NCBI RefSeq assembly: GCF_042649685.1 | Contig: NZ_JBHRZT010000020.1 | Location: forward strand, 62,001-126,000 | Direction of reading: 5' to 3' | Origin: Bacillus_BA songklensis | Lineage (GTDB): Bacteria; Bacillota; Bacilli; Bacillales; Bacillaceae_H | DNA length: 64,000 nucleotides | In this document: positions 1 to 8,641 of the stretch, one piece after another | Layout: every line of letters starts with the position of its first letter | Position numbering within the stretch: position 1 is the stretch's first letter | Translations under genes and position numbers: made by a program | The notes under the pieces: generated by a model | What the model saw: only the letters and a program-made list of their open reading frames with translations | What the model was told of the DNA's origin: nothing | The model's database searches: none

Positions 1-255
1 ATCAGTTCCATTCACATCAACAGAATGATCGGGGATTTGCTCAAACATTAGTCCGTTTAACAGAAGAAGGAATTCGGCCTCTCTGCCTTCCATCTCTCCG
101 GATTCATCCTGCTTCTGTACCGGTGTTAAAAATTCTTCCGATTGAACTTGCTCCAAAACAGAACCAAAACCATTTGGGTTCTTCATCGACGACAGGCCCT
201 GACTAAAAGGATTATTCACCTTTGCGGCACCTGGTGCCAATACTTGCAATATCAT
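1..255 (-). CDS. fliK: Flagellar hook-length control protein FliK, N-terminal part (cut by window edge)
   Basis: The first 85 codons of an open frame run off the left edge. The identification rests on position: fliK follows fliJ-ylxF in the Bacillus fla/che operon. The visible part begins MILQVLAPGAAKVNN and is hydrophilic, as expected for the poorly conserved N-terminal export and ruler region; the conserved C-terminal domain is outside the window. I chose the ATG at 255, 5 nt after an AAGGGGGTGA ribosome site (261-270). An in-frame GTG at 264 overlaps that site, and the ATG at 260 is out of frame and closes at once. FliK is secreted during hook assembly and switches export specificity through FlhB. 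Confidence 0.75.
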   Translation of the reverse strand, partial: MILQVLAPGAAKVNNPFSQGLSSMKNPNGFGSVLEQVQSEEFLTPVQKQDESGEMEGREAEFLLLLNGLMFEQIPDHSVDVNGTD

Positions 256-277
256 TTCATTCACCCCCTTTCAGCTT

Positions 278-889
278 CTACTCAACCTCTTCACTCACTT
301 TCTCTGATAACAATACTGTATAGCGAGCCGCAACAGCCGGTTCCATTTTTTCTAGAATCGCTGTGCGTTGGTCCGTTTTGAGTTTCTCCAGCAGGAGGAC
401 GGCTTTGTCTGCCTCTAGCTCCGAAAGGATAAGGGCCGCTTTTTTCGGCGTCATTTTCTCGTAAGTGTTGACCACTTCCTGCATTTTTATTTCTTGCTCT
501 TGTTTATTTGCTTCTGCTTCCTTTAATTGCTCCTTTAGCTGCTGCACTTGAACTTGCAGTTGTTCAACCGCCATTTCTTTTTCATTTACAGTGTCCATCA
601 AATTGTGCACTTTCTCATTTTTCTCCTGTAAGGCTTGTTCAAGCTGTTTGATTTCTTTTGATTTTTGAACTGCTTGCTCTTCTACATTTTTTTCTTCCTT
701 ACTAGAAGCAACAAAAGGAATATGTCCGCTTGCCGTTTTTATTTTTTCTGTGATGTTGATGTCGGCCACCGTTAAAATCGTATATATTAGAGCAATAGAG
801 AATAGAGTCGGGATGAAAATGACAAAGAGAAAAACTTGACCTTTACTATGCTGACGTTCTTCCTCTATTCGTTCAGTTGTTTTACTCAT
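278..889 (-). CDS. ylxF: YlxF, MotE/MgtE-N-domain-like membrane-anchored protein of the flagellar operon
   Basis: A 203-residue protein. It has one membrane segment near residues 21-43 and a long Glu/Gln/Lys-rich coiled coil at about 60-140. The C-terminal helical domain contains LSELEADKAVLLLEKL and AILEKMEPAVAARY, the pattern of MotE proteins, which are often annotated from their similarity to the cytoplasmic N domain of the MgtE magnesium transporter. MotE homologues in other bacteria chaperone the stator protein MotB; a similar role here is inferred only. The gene lies 8 nt after fliJ and before fliK, the usual Bacillus position. Size agrees with B. subtilis YlxF. Confidence 0.85.
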   Translation of the reverse strand: MSKTTERIEEERQHSKGQVFLFVIFIPTLFSIALIYTILTVADINITEKIKTASGHIPFVASSKEEKNVEEQAVQKSKEIKQLEQALQEKNEKVHNLMDTVNEKEMAVEQLQVQVQQLKEQLKEAEANKQEQEIKMQEVVNTYEKMTPKKAALILSELEADKAVLLLEKLKTDQRTAILEKMEPAVAARYTVLLSEKVSEEVE

Positions 890-897
890 GTTTCCAC

Positions 898-1341
898 CTA
901 ATTCCCTCTAATCATATATTGCTGGATCGATACTTCATCCATCTGCCTTGACTCCATTTCGTTTTGCCACTCTCTATATCTTTGAAAATCTTTTACTTTC
1001 ATTTTTTCGAACTTCTTCACTTCCATGTTCTTGTCGCGAAGTTTCACTTCGGCCATCTGCATCCTCTGGCGGGTGGTCGTCACTTTCTGCTGGCACATGC
1101 TGATCATTTTCTCCAGGTTTTCAATAAATAACTGAAATTGTTTAATTTCCGTAATAGACAGGCCTTTTCCCATTTTTTCAGCATGTTGGTCGATTAGCTG
1201 TTCTTTTTGCTTTAAATATTCGTACAATTGTTGCCCCGCTTTTTCAAACTTTTGAACCGCTTCGTTATATTCGGCTGTTAAGCGATCTTTCTCATTTTCT
1301 TTTATCGACATAACCCGAGCAAATTTATATTGGTAACTCAT
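898..1341 (-). CDS. fliJ: Flagellar export chaperone FliJ
   Basis: A 147-residue, highly charged, almost wholly alpha-helical coiled-coil protein beginning MSYQYKFARVMSIKENEKD, typical of FliJ. FliJ binds the FliI ATPase ring in the manner of a rotary-ATPase stalk and helps deliver substrates to the flagellar export gate. I took the ATG at 1341, which has an AAGGTGAG site upstream; a GTG at 1350 overlapping the fliI stop would add three residues and has poorer spacing. The gene starts 5 nt after fliI ends, so translational coupling is likely. Confidence 0.87.
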   Translation of the reverse strand: MSYQYKFARVMSIKENEKDRLTAEYNEAVQKFEKAGQQLYEYLKQKEQLIDQHAEKMGKGLSITEIKQFQLFIENLEKMISMCQQKVTTTRQRMQMAEVKLRDKNMEVKKFEKMKVKDFQRYREWQNEMESRQMDEVSIQQYMIRGN

Positions 1342-1346
1342 AAAAA

Positions 1347-2666
1347 TCACTCACCTTCCTGAACAAGACGGTGAAGTATTTCGATGCTTTCATGAAAGGA
1401 AATCTTCTGATCTGTCCCTTGTTTCAAAAACGAGATAATTTTAGGATAGTAGCGAATGGCTTCGTCTATCTCAAGCGATGATCCTCTTTTATAAGCCCCG
1501 ATGCTAATTAAGTCTTCCGAATTAATATAAGTCGATAATAAATCCCGCAATTTTTCAGCGGCCTGCCGATGTTCGGATGATACGATATTATTCATGACAC
1601 GGCTGACACTTTTTAAAACATTAATGGCAGGATATTGCCCTTTATTAGCCAGATTTCGATCAAGCACAATATGTCCGTCTACAATCCCCCGGACTGTGTC
1701 TGCAATCGGTTCGTTCATATCATCTCCGTCTACGAGCACTGTATAGAAAGCCGTAATAGAACCGTATTGATTTGTACCTGTTCTTTCCAACAATCGGGGT
1801 AAAATCGCAAACACGGAAGGTGTATACCCTTTTGTTGTCGGCGGTTCACCGATCGCAAGCCCTATTTCACGCTGGGCCATCGCTACGCGGGTTACCGAGT
1901 CCATCATAAACATCACATTTAACCCTTGATCCCGAAAATATTCAGCAATGGCTGTAGCCGTATAGGCCCCCTTAATCCTCATTAGGGCCGGCTGGTCAGA
2001 TGTGGCTACAATGACGACGGAACGATTTAATCCTTCAGGGCCTAAATCGTGTTCGATAAACTCACGCACCTCGCGTCCGCGTTCTCCGATTAAGGCAATG
2101 ACATTTAAATCTGCTTTTGTGTTTCGTGCAATCATTCCCATCATGGTACTTTTACCAACACCACTTCCCGCAAAAATCCCGATTCGCTGTCCTTTTCCAA
2201 CCGTCAAAAGACTGTCAATGGTACGAATACCTACTTCAATCGGCTCGGAGATCGGTGGACGTTCAAGCGGGTTAGGTGGATTTTGTTCTGTTAAAACCGG
2301 CGTTAATCCTCTCGACAAACCACTTCCATCCATTGGTGTACCTAAGGAATCGAGTACTTTTCCGATGAGCCCTTCCCCTACTTTAATTTGCAGCGGTTTG
2401 GCTGTCGTTTCCACTATACACCCTGGAGAGATATCACGAACAGAGGTATATGGCATTAAGATGACATGCTCTTCCTTAAACCCTACCACTTCAGCTTGAA
2501 TTCGCTTGCGTTGATTGTGGTGACCGACGTAAATGTAACAAACATCTCCAATGGATGTAGCGGGTCCTCTTGATTCAATCATTAATCCCACAACTCTTGT
2601 TACTTTACCGTAACGTTTAAAGGAAGGAATCTGTTTGACCTCACTGATTAAATCTCTAACCTTCAT
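1347..2666 (-). CDS. fliI: Flagellum-specific ATPase FliI
   Basis: A 439-residue cytoplasmic ATPase of the type III flagellar export apparatus, homologous to the F1 beta subunit. Visible motifs are the P-loop GSGVGKST at about 167-174, the Walker B strand NVMFMMDS, and the family sequences LIGERGREVREF and ATSDQPALMR. Length is close to B. subtilis FliI. The start is ambiguous: the ATG at 2666 gives MKVRDLI, as in the family, whereas a GTG at 2672 would add two residues and sits nearer the AAAGGA site. The gene overlaps the 3' end of fliH, as usual for the FliH-FliI complex. Confidence 0.95.
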   Translation of the reverse strand: MKVRDLISEVKQIPSFKRYGKVTRVVGLMIESRGPATSIGDVCYIYVGHHNQRKRIQAEVVGFKEEHVILMPYTSVRDISPGCIVETTAKPLQIKVGEGLIGKVLDSLGTPMDGSGLSRGLTPVLTEQNPPNPLERPPISEPIEVGIRTIDSLLTVGKGQRIGIFAGSGVGKSTMMGMIARNTKADLNVIALIGERGREVREFIEHDLGPEGLNRSVVIVATSDQPALMRIKGAYTATAIAEYFRDQGLNVMFMMDSVTRVAMAQREIGLAIGEPPTTKGYTPSVFAILPRLLERTGTNQYGSITAFYTVLVDGDDMNEPIADTVRGIVDGHIVLDRNLANKGQYPAINVLKSVSRVMNNIVSSEHRQAAEKLRDLLSTYINSEDLISIGAYKRGSSLEIDEAIRYYPKIISFLKQGTDQKISFHESIEILHRLVQEGE

Positions 2667-3435
2667 GCCCACTCTCTTCCTTTAACAGCTCTAATAATTG
2701 TTTTTTTATTTCAGCAAGCTGAGAATCTACACTTGCATCAATGCGGCCAAACGACGATTCAATGATACAAGCCATTTCAGATAACTCTTCATCGGGATAA
2801 ATGAACAAATTCATTTCCCCGTTTAGCAAAGACAACAATTCTTCTTTCTTTTCATGTACAACTGAGTAATAGCATGTAGAAACAAACAGGTGGATTTCTC
2901 TATGTTCTCTTACTTCCTTTATTGCCGTTTTGACAAGGGGCAAAAATTTCTCTCTATCTTGTTCTAGCTGCTGACCGATAATTTTTTCCGCTATCTCAAA
3001 GCCGAGATTTAAAATAACTTCTTCTGAAGACTGTATATAAGAGTGATAATCTCGTTTTGTCTGGTCGATCATTTCTTTCGCCTCGGCCAACAAAGCACGA
3101 TAAGCCTGCATCCCTTCTTGTTTTCCCAGGCGAAGTCCTTCATCATACCCTTTTCGCTTGGCGTCTTGAGCCATTTTTTGCTTCTCTTCTTCCCACTGTT
3201 GCTTATCCGCATCCAGTTGACTTCTTGCCTGTTGCAACATAGATTGCGCTTGCTGCTTAATGGATTCTGCTTTCGCCAGTGCTTCCTGGATGATTTGTTC
3301 CGGGTGGGTCTGCTGTTCTTCAACTGTCTGTTCCTCCCGTTCAACGGATCCAGCAGAAGCGAAATGTTTAATTTGAATCGTTTTTTTCTGTACTACATGG
3401 TCTTTTGTATATTGAGACTTGATGATACTAGACAA
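2656..3435 (-). CDS. fliH: Flagellar assembly protein FliH (FliI regulator)
   Basis: A roughly 259-residue protein with a Gln/Ala/Glu-rich coiled coil in the N-terminal half (AESIKQQAQSMLQQARSQ) and the C-terminal FliH/HrpE domain (IGQQLEQDREKFLPLVKTAI). FliH dimers hold FliI inactive and dock it at the C ring. I chose the TTG at 3435 because a GGAGGAG site stands 9 nt upstream inside the end of fliG; the open frame extends to a GTG at 3456, which would leave the ribosome site inside the gene. It overlaps both fliG and fliI by a few bases. Confidence 0.88.
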   Translation of the reverse strand: MSSIIKSQYTKDHVVQKKTIQIKHFASAGSVEREEQTVEEQQTHPEQIIQEALAKAESIKQQAQSMLQQARSQLDADKQQWEEEKQKMAQDAKRKGYDEGLRLGKQEGMQAYRALLAEAKEMIDQTKRDYHSYIQSSEEVILNLGFEIAEKIIGQQLEQDREKFLPLVKTAIKEVREHREIHLFVSTCYYSVVHEKKEELLSLLNGEMNLFIYPDEELSEMACIIESSFGRIDASVDSQLAEIKKQLLELLKEESGHEG

Positions 3436-4447
3436 TAATATCGTCTCCTCCACCACGGGCTATGATAATTTCACCAGCTTCTTCTAAACGGCGAATTGTT
3501 CCCACAATTCTTGACTGTGCCTCTTCGACGTCCTTTAAGCGTACAGGTCCCATAAATTCCATCTCTTCTTTGAAGGTGTCGGCCATCCGCTTTGACATAT
3601 TTCGAAAGACAATTTCTTTGACCTCTTCGCTCGCGACTTTCAGGCTTAGAAGCAGATCTTCATTGTTCACATCACGAATCACCCGCTGGATAGAGCGGTT
3701 ATCTAGAGTCACGATATCTTCAAATACAAACATTCTCTTCTTAATTTCTTCTGCCAACTCCGGATCTTGAATTTCGAGAGCGTCTAGAATTGTACGCTCC
3801 GTCGCCCGGTCTACACCGTTCAACACTTCTACGACGGACTCGACCCCGCCCGTTTGTGTATAGTCTTGAGTTACGGTCGTAGAGAGCTTTCTCTCCAAAA
3901 TTTGTTCGACTTCATTGATGACATCTGGTGAAGTGCTGTCCATTATGGCAATTCTTCGTGCTATATCTGCCTGCTGCTCTTGAGGAAGTGCTGACAGAAT
4001 TTGTCCCGCTTGGATGGGCTCTAAATATGACAATATCAGCGCAATCGTTTGTGGATGCTCATTCTGAATAAAATTCAAAATTTGTTTTGGGTCCGCTTTA
4101 CGGGCAAAATCAAACGGGCGCACTTGTAACGAAGAGGTTAGTCGATTAATGATCATCGCGGCCTGCTCAGAACCAAGCGCTTTTTCAAGAACGGTTTTGG
4201 CATACCCGATTCCCCCCTGCGCAATATAGTCTTGCGCAAGGGCAATTTGTTCAAACTCTTCCATGATTGTATCTTTAATGCTTGAATCAACTTTTCTCAT
4301 TGCTGAAATCTCAAGAGTCAACCGTTCAATTTCCTCTTCTGATAGATGCTTATATACTTGTGCTGACACATCAGGTCCAAGTGAGATAAGTAGGACGGCA
4401 GCCTTTTGTCTTCCCGTCAATTCCTTTTTTTGATCTGCTTTTCCCAA
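3428..4447 (-). CDS. fliG: Flagellar motor switch protein FliG
   Basis: A 339-residue C-ring protein that couples stator torque to rotor movement and sets rotation direction. The middle domain carries the EHPQT motif (about 130-134), and the C-terminal torque domain has the charged stretch FVFEDIVTLDNRSIQRVIRD and the ending ARGGGDDIIV, nearly identical to B. subtilis FliG. The start codon is TTG (4447), with AGGGGGG placed 6 nt upstream. The gene follows fliF closely, and FliF and FliG form the MS/C-ring junction. Confidence 0.97.
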   Translation of the reverse strand: MGKADQKKELTGRQKAAVLLISLGPDVSAQVYKHLSEEEIERLTLEISAMRKVDSSIKDTIMEEFEQIALAQDYIAQGGIGYAKTVLEKALGSEQAAMIINRLTSSLQVRPFDFARKADPKQILNFIQNEHPQTIALILSYLEPIQAGQILSALPQEQQADIARRIAIMDSTSPDVINEVEQILERKLSTTVTQDYTQTGGVESVVEVLNGVDRATERTILDALEIQDPELAEEIKKRMFVFEDIVTLDNRSIQRVIRDVNNEDLLLSLKVASEEVKEIVFRNMSKRMADTFKEEMEFMGPVRLKDVEEAQSRIVGTIRRLEEAGEIIIARGGGDDIIV

Positions 4448-4461
4448 TGGTTTCCCCCCTC

Positions 4462-6060
4462 TTAATCTTCAGCAATCCAAGTACGCAATAACTTCGCGAA
4501 TTCTTCCGGATGCTCTTTTGCCAGCTGTTCTAATTTTTGACGGCGCTGCTGCGACTCTGTCAACGGCTGTTCTTCTTCCTCAATCATGTCATCCAATGGA
4601 ACGAATGCCTCTTCATACTCTTCCATTTCATCTTCTTTGCGCTTTCTTCTAAATAATAGGAATAATAAAATGAGAATAATAAGAACTAAACCTGCTCCTA
4701 CTATATACATCCATACTGGAATTTTTGCTGTTTTGTTCGTTTCCATCTTCGGTTTGCCATTAAACGGCTGAACAGATACGACAACACGGTTTCCAATCTC
4801 TTCATCTGTCAATTTGTCTTCTGTTCCCTCTTGTTGAACGGTTGTGCGTACAATCGTGCCTAATATTTTGGTAATATCATCAACCCGTTCTTGTGATAAA
4901 GAATTTGGATTTTTCGGATTTGGCGGTTCGACCATTACTTGAATGCCCAAATCACGAACTTTGTACGGACTTTCCACAATTTCTTTTCGAATGCGGTTCA
5001 CATCGTTATTAATTCGTTCTTCCACTCGTTCATAATCACCATTAGAGCCTGAGGTTGTGGATTGTTGATAATTCGGGATGTCCGTTTCACCCGTTCCTTG
5101 AACACCTCCTGCAGCTTGAGCCCCATCTCCCGTATAGGTTTCTGTAATACGCTCGACACTGACAGCAATGCCTTCCATGTTTTCTTTATCAACTGGTTCT
5201 ACTAAATTCTCTTCACGATTTTCCTTTGTAAAGTCTACATCTGCCGTCACTGATACGACTACTTTGTCATACCCCATCATCGTTCCAAGCATTTGCTGCA
5301 CTTGTCGTTGAACATCACGCTCTATTTCTTTTTTTATTTCATGTTGCGCAACAAAAGAACTAGATTCCAGAAAATCTCCTTCTTTTTTTAGGTCAAAATA
5401 CTCAAAATACTGATTCATGATGACGACATTATCAGTAGGTAAATTAGGAACACTTTTCGACACTAAGTGGTAAAGAGATTTTACTTGCTGTTCATCGAAT
5501 TGATACCCTGGTTTTGTATTTAAGACAATGGAAGCAGAGGCTTCCTGATCTTTTTCGTTCACCCAGATGCTTTTTTCCGGCAGTGTAATCATAACGTTCG
5601 CATCGTTTACACCATCGATATTTTTAATTAGGTTCGCAATTTCGGTTTGCATTGCCTCTACTTTTAACACATTGAATTCATTATCTGTCATACCGAAACC
5701 GGCATTTTTGCTAAAAAACGAGTAATCGATGCTCCCGCTTTTGGGAATACCTTCAGCAGCCAGCTCGACTTTTAACGTATCAACTACCTCTTGCGGCACA
5801 GAAATCGTTTTCCCATCATCAGAGATTTGGGATTTCACTCCCCTGCCGTCTAACTCTGCTTTAATTTGACCGGTTTCTTGAGGTGATAGATTACTATAAA
5901 GCGGAACAAAGGTATCTTTTGTCATGATATATGTAAGGATTGCCGCAATGGCTATCATTCCGATTGGGCCGCCTATCAATAACCCTTTTTGCCACTTTGT
6001 TCGATTACTCCAATAGGCTTTTATCTTTTCTTTGTAAGCTAACAGTTTCTCGTTCATCAT
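4462..6060 (-). CDS. fliF: Flagellar MS-ring protein FliF
   Basis: A 532-residue membrane protein forming the basal-body MS ring, the first structure assembled in the flagellum and the housing for the export gate. Two membrane segments are visible, at about 25-46 and 448-470, with the YscJ/FliF ring-building domain (TFVPLYSNLSPQETGQI) just after the first and a short acidic cytoplasmic tail that binds FliG. Two consecutive ATG codons begin the gene. The second (6057) has better spacing (6 nt) from the GGGGG ribosome site, so the true start may be one codon later. Confidence 0.96.
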   Translation of the reverse strand: MMNEKLLAYKEKIKAYWSNRTKWQKGLLIGGPIGMIAIAAILTYIMTKDTFVPLYSNLSPQETGQIKAELDGRGVKSQISDDGKTISVPQEVVDTLKVELAAEGIPKSGSIDYSFFSKNAGFGMTDNEFNVLKVEAMQTEIANLIKNIDGVNDANVMITLPEKSIWVNEKDQEASASIVLNTKPGYQFDEQQVKSLYHLVSKSVPNLPTDNVVIMNQYFEYFDLKKEGDFLESSSFVAQHEIKKEIERDVQRQVQQMLGTMMGYDKVVVSVTADVDFTKENREENLVEPVDKENMEGIAVSVERITETYTGDGAQAAGGVQGTGETDIPNYQQSTTSGSNGDYERVEERINNDVNRIRKEIVESPYKVRDLGIQVMVEPPNPKNPNSLSQERVDDITKILGTIVRTTVQQEGTEDKLTDEEIGNRVVVSVQPFNGKPKMETNKTAKIPVWMYIVGAGLVLIILILLFLLFRRKRKEDEMEEYEEAFVPLDDMIEEEEQPLTESQQRRQKLEQLAKEHPEEFAKLLRTWIAED

Positions 6061-6129
6061 AATCCCCCGGTTATTTGTTCTCTATCTAATAACCGCTCAC
6101 AGGCTAGTCTAGTAAATGGAAAAGATTCA

Positions 6130-6435
6130 TTATACTTGCATTCTCATCATTTCTTGATACGCTTCCACTGCTTTATTACGGACTTCTATTGCGGTTTGAA
6201 GCGTAATACTTGCCTTTTGTGATGCAATCATTACCTGGTGTAAATCAATCTGTTCCCCTTTTACCAGCTTCTCGGTCGCCACATCAGAAGCAACTTGTGA
6301 CTTATTCAATTCGCTGATCGATTGCTTTAAAAATGAGCCAAAAGATTTTGTTGTTTCGTTGACCGACACAGCCGGTTTCATATTTATTGATGGAATAGAT
6401 GCTGTGCTGCTGTTATTCATAACTGACTGAATCAT
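6130..6435 (-). CDS. fliE: Flagellar hook-basal body protein FliE
   Basis: A 101-residue protein ending in the conserved FliE helix (QIDLHQVMIASQKASITLQTAIEVRNKAVEAYQE, residues about 65-95). FliE joins the MS ring to the proximal rod made of FlgB and FlgC and is among the first exported subunits. Length and order (flgC, fliE, fliF) match Bacillus. An AGGAGAG ribosome site lies 8 nt before the ATG. Confidence 0.94.
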   Translation of the reverse strand: MIQSVMNNSSTASIPSINMKPAVSVNETTKSFGSFLKQSISELNKSQVASDVATEKLVKGEQIDLHQVMIASQKASITLQTAIEVRNKAVEAYQEMMRMQV

Positions 6436-6447
6436 TTATCTTCTCTC

Positions 6448-6900
6448 CTATTTACCAATTTCCAATGCTTTTATGAGCATCCCTTTTGTCGCATTCAGTA
6501 CGGTTACATTTGCTTCATAAGAGCGTGTGGAACTCATCAAGTCGACCATTTCCTTTAATGGATCGACATTAGGCAATTTTACATATCCTTGTTCATCAGC
6601 ATCCGGATGTTCAGGATTATATACTAGTTTGAATGGAGCTTGATCTTCTACAATTCCAGTAACTTTTACCCCGTTTCCTATACCACGTTCACCGCTGTCG
6701 AGTGCATGATTCAAAACGCTTGAAAAAGACTCATTAGGCTGTGTCACAACCATCTTCCGGCGATACGGTTCCCATTGACCGTTTACAAGCTTCCCTCGTG
6801 TTGTATCAACATTGGCCATATTTGAAGATATAACATCCATTCTCAACCGTTGTGCAGTTAAAGCAGAGGAAGTAATATTCATACTATGAAAAATTGACAT
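6448..6900 (-). CDS. flgC: Flagellar basal-body rod protein FlgC
   Basis: A 150-residue proximal-rod subunit. The N-terminal helix has the flg_bb_rod signature SALTAQRLRMDVISSNMANVDTT (residues 12-34) and the C-terminal helix ends VTVLNATKGMLIKALEIGK; the two pair in a coiled coil in the assembled rod. It begins 2 nt after flgB with a GGAGGA ribosome site inside the flgB 3' end. No signal peptide is present, as expected for type III export. Confidence 0.95.
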   Translation of the reverse strand: MSIFHSMNITSSALTAQRLRMDVISSNMANVDTTRGKLVNGQWEPYRRKMVVTQPNESFSSVLNHALDSGERGIGNGVKVTGIVEDQAPFKLVYNPEHPDADEQGYVKLPNVDPLKEMVDLMSSTRSYEANVTVLNATKGMLIKALEIGK

Positions 6901-6902
6901 GC

Positions 6903-7295
6903 TTATCTTCCTCCTCCAATGACGGTTTTTAATGAATTAAACTTGCCGTTTAAACGATCTGCCAAAGCTTGATAATAAATTTGATTTTCGGCCAATTCCG
7001 ACATTTCGTGATCTATATCCACACCATTGCCATTATGCTGATATGAATTATTTTTTCGAATAATGACGGAATTGGAAGACGAAGAAGAAGTAAATTCATA
7101 ATGTCTGGGATCAGTCCGATTCGCTCTCATTGAACTTTGTACAGCTTGTTGAAAAGCGTTTTTAAATGAAACATCTTTCGCTTTATAATTAGGCGTGTCC
7201 ACATTGGCGATGTTTTGTGAAATCGTTTTTTGTTTTAACGCCGAATAATCTAATCCCTGTTCCAACGTCTGAAATGTATTTGAAAAAAGTTTCAC
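6903..7295 (-). CDS. flgB: Flagellar basal-body rod protein FlgB (first gene of the fla/che operon)
   Basis: A 130-residue proximal-rod protein with the rod signature SQNIANVDTPNYKAKDVSF near the N-terminus and the C-terminal segment NQIYYQALADRLNGKFNSLKTVI. The open frame extends to 7340, but the GTG at 7295 is preferred: it gives MKLFSNTFQTLEQG, the usual family length, and has a GGGGAGA site 5 nt upstream. A sigma-A type promoter lies about 70 nt upstream (7367-7395). This is the first gene of the long flagellar operon. Confidence 0.93.
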   Translation of the reverse strand: MKLFSNTFQTLEQGLDYSALKQKTISQNIANVDTPNYKAKDVSFKNAFQQAVQSSMRANRTDPRHYEFTSSSSSNSVIIRKNNSYQHNGNGVDIDHEMSELAENQIYYQALADRLNGKFNSLKTVIGGGR

Positions 7296-7366
7296 TAAAT
7301 TCTCCCCACTTATCGCCAAATTTTGTATTTTTTTTGACAAAATTCGACTTCTCGTTATTCCCTCAT

Positions 7367-7395
7367 ATTGTAAAGAAATTAGATGGAAATGTCTA
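7367..7395 (-). promoter_or_regulatory. Candidate sigma-A promoter of the fla/che operon
   Basis: Reading the minus strand, TAGACA (7395-7390) and TACAAT (7372-7367) are separated by exactly 17 nt; each differs from consensus at one base. The predicted start is near 7360, giving a leader of about 65 nt before flgB. The remaining gap up to the codY terminator (7396-7649) is AT-rich, and I recognise nothing else in it. Confidence 0.65.
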
Positions 7396-7649
7396 TGAGT
7401 TTTAGTGATTTTTTACACTATCGCCACAAATTTTAGGACTAAATTTACAATTCGATTCTACAAATAGTTCTTTTTCCTTAGTAAATAAATCCTTTTTCAA
7501 ATTGAATTTTCTCATTATGGCCAAAAATCGTTCAGATGACCGTGATGTTTATCATCATTTCCTCTTAACAAAATGGAGATAACAGGAAATATATACTGGT
7601 AAAAATCCCCTAACTTCCCAATTGATCAAATTCCCGCACAAACATAAAT

Positions 7650-7693
7650 AAGAGGCAATCCTGCATGTCAGTACCATACAAGGATTGCCTCTT
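7650..7693 (-). terminator. Terminator downstream of codY
   Basis: A perfect 13-bp stem (AAGAGGCAATCCT pairing with AGGATTGCCTCTT) lies just after the codY stop codon, with TTATTTATG following on the minus strand. It separates the xerC-hslVU-codY operon from the flagellar operon. Confidence 0.8.
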
Positions 7694-7698
7694 TACGA

Positions 7699-8478
7699 TT
7701 AGTTAGATTTTAATTTTGCGAGCTCTACCAGGAATTTATCGTTTAATACTTTGATATACGTACCTTTCATACCTAAAGAACGAGATTCGATTACACCCGC
7801 ACTTTCTAATTTACGCAGAGCATTTACGATAACAGAACGTGTAATTCCCACACGGTCCGCGATTTTACTTGCCACAAGCAAACCTTCATTTCCATTTAGC
7901 TCTTCGAAGATGTGCTCAATTGCTTCTAGTTCACTATAAGAAAGTGAACTGATCGCCATTTGCACAACTGCTTTGCTGCGTGCTTCAACTTCGATTTCTT
8001 CCGCTTTTTCACGCAGGATTTCCATACCCACAACCGTTGCTCCGTATTCAGCTAGGATTAAATCATCATCTTCAAATCTTTGTTCAAGGCGGGCCAAGAT
8101 TAAAGTACCAAGACGTTCACCACCGCCATTAATCGGAACAATTGTTGTTAATCCTGATTGGAACAGTTCTTTGTTTTCTACAGGGAACGCCGTGTATTCA
8201 CTATTTACATCAAGGTTAGAAGATGTTTCGTTGATGTTAAATAAGTTTTTTGTATATTCCTCCGGAAATTGACGATCCTCAAGCATTTTTTTCATACGAT
8301 CATTTTCAATTTGCTGTTTAATGGCGATGCCTAATAATTTCCCCCGGCGACTTACAACAAATACGTTTGCTTCAATAACTTCACGCAGTGTCTCAGCCAT
8401 TTCCTTGAAGTTTACCGGCTTTCCTGCGGCTCTTTGTAACATTGCATTAATTTTTCTAGTTTTTGATAATAAGTCCAT
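7699..8478 (-). CDS. codY: GTP-sensing global transcriptional repressor CodY
   Basis: A 259-residue protein, the same length as B. subtilis CodY. The N-terminal GAF domain (about 1-155) binds branched-chain amino acids and GTP. A long linker helix leads to the winged helix-turn-helix at about 203-224 (ASKIADRVGITRSVIVNALR), which is nearly invariant in Firmicutes. CodY represses stationary-phase, amino-acid uptake and motility genes when nutrients are plentiful; the neighbouring fla/che operon is a known CodY target in B. subtilis. It is the last gene of the xerC-hslV-hslU-codY operon. AGGAGG stands 9 nt before the ATG. Confidence 0.98.
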   Translation of the reverse strand: MDLLSKTRKINAMLQRAAGKPVNFKEMAETLREVIEANVFVVSRRGKLLGIAIKQQIENDRMKKMLEDRQFPEEYTKNLFNINETSSNLDVNSEYTAFPVENKELFQSGLTTIVPINGGGERLGTLILARLEQRFEDDDLILAEYGATVVGMEILREKAEEIEVEARSKAVVQMAISSLSYSELEAIEHIFEELNGNEGLLVASKIADRVGITRSVIVNALRKLESAGVIESRSLGMKGTYIKVLNDKFLVELAKLKSN

Positions 8479-8526
8479 CTTTTCTGTTCCTCCTGAGATT
8501 CTTCCAATATAAAAATTTACGCATTA

Positions 8527-8606
8527 TCCCGTTCTAACGGGCGGTATAGCTCCTGATTCTGCAAAAGGAGAAAACCGCTCCTAAGAACCCTTAGTTTAAC
8601 TAACCA
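8527..8606. repeat. Dispersed intergenic repeat, copy A (hslU-codY gap)
   Basis: Begins with the small palindrome CCCGTTCTAACGGG, continues through a CTCCT/AGGAG hairpin, and ends CCTAAGAACC...AACTAACC. The same arrangement occurs at 10622-10712 and 34007-34085, with a shortened form at 37465-37510. It lies inside an operon, between hslU and codY. Confidence 0.6.
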
Positions 8607-8641
8607 CCAGAGAGCCAAACCCCACTGATGGAAATTTCATC

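Noticed and set aside
2002..2499. 165-codon plus-strand open frame
   Set aside because: It is antisense to fliI, with no ribosome site and no family; many similar plus-strand frames mirror minus-strand genes.
7405..7445. Sigma-D promoter for flgB (a GGCGATAG -10-like sequence on the minus strand)
   Set aside because: No TAAA -35 element lies at the required 15-16 nt; the nearest is 19 nt away, so support is weak compared with the sigma-A match at 7367-7395.
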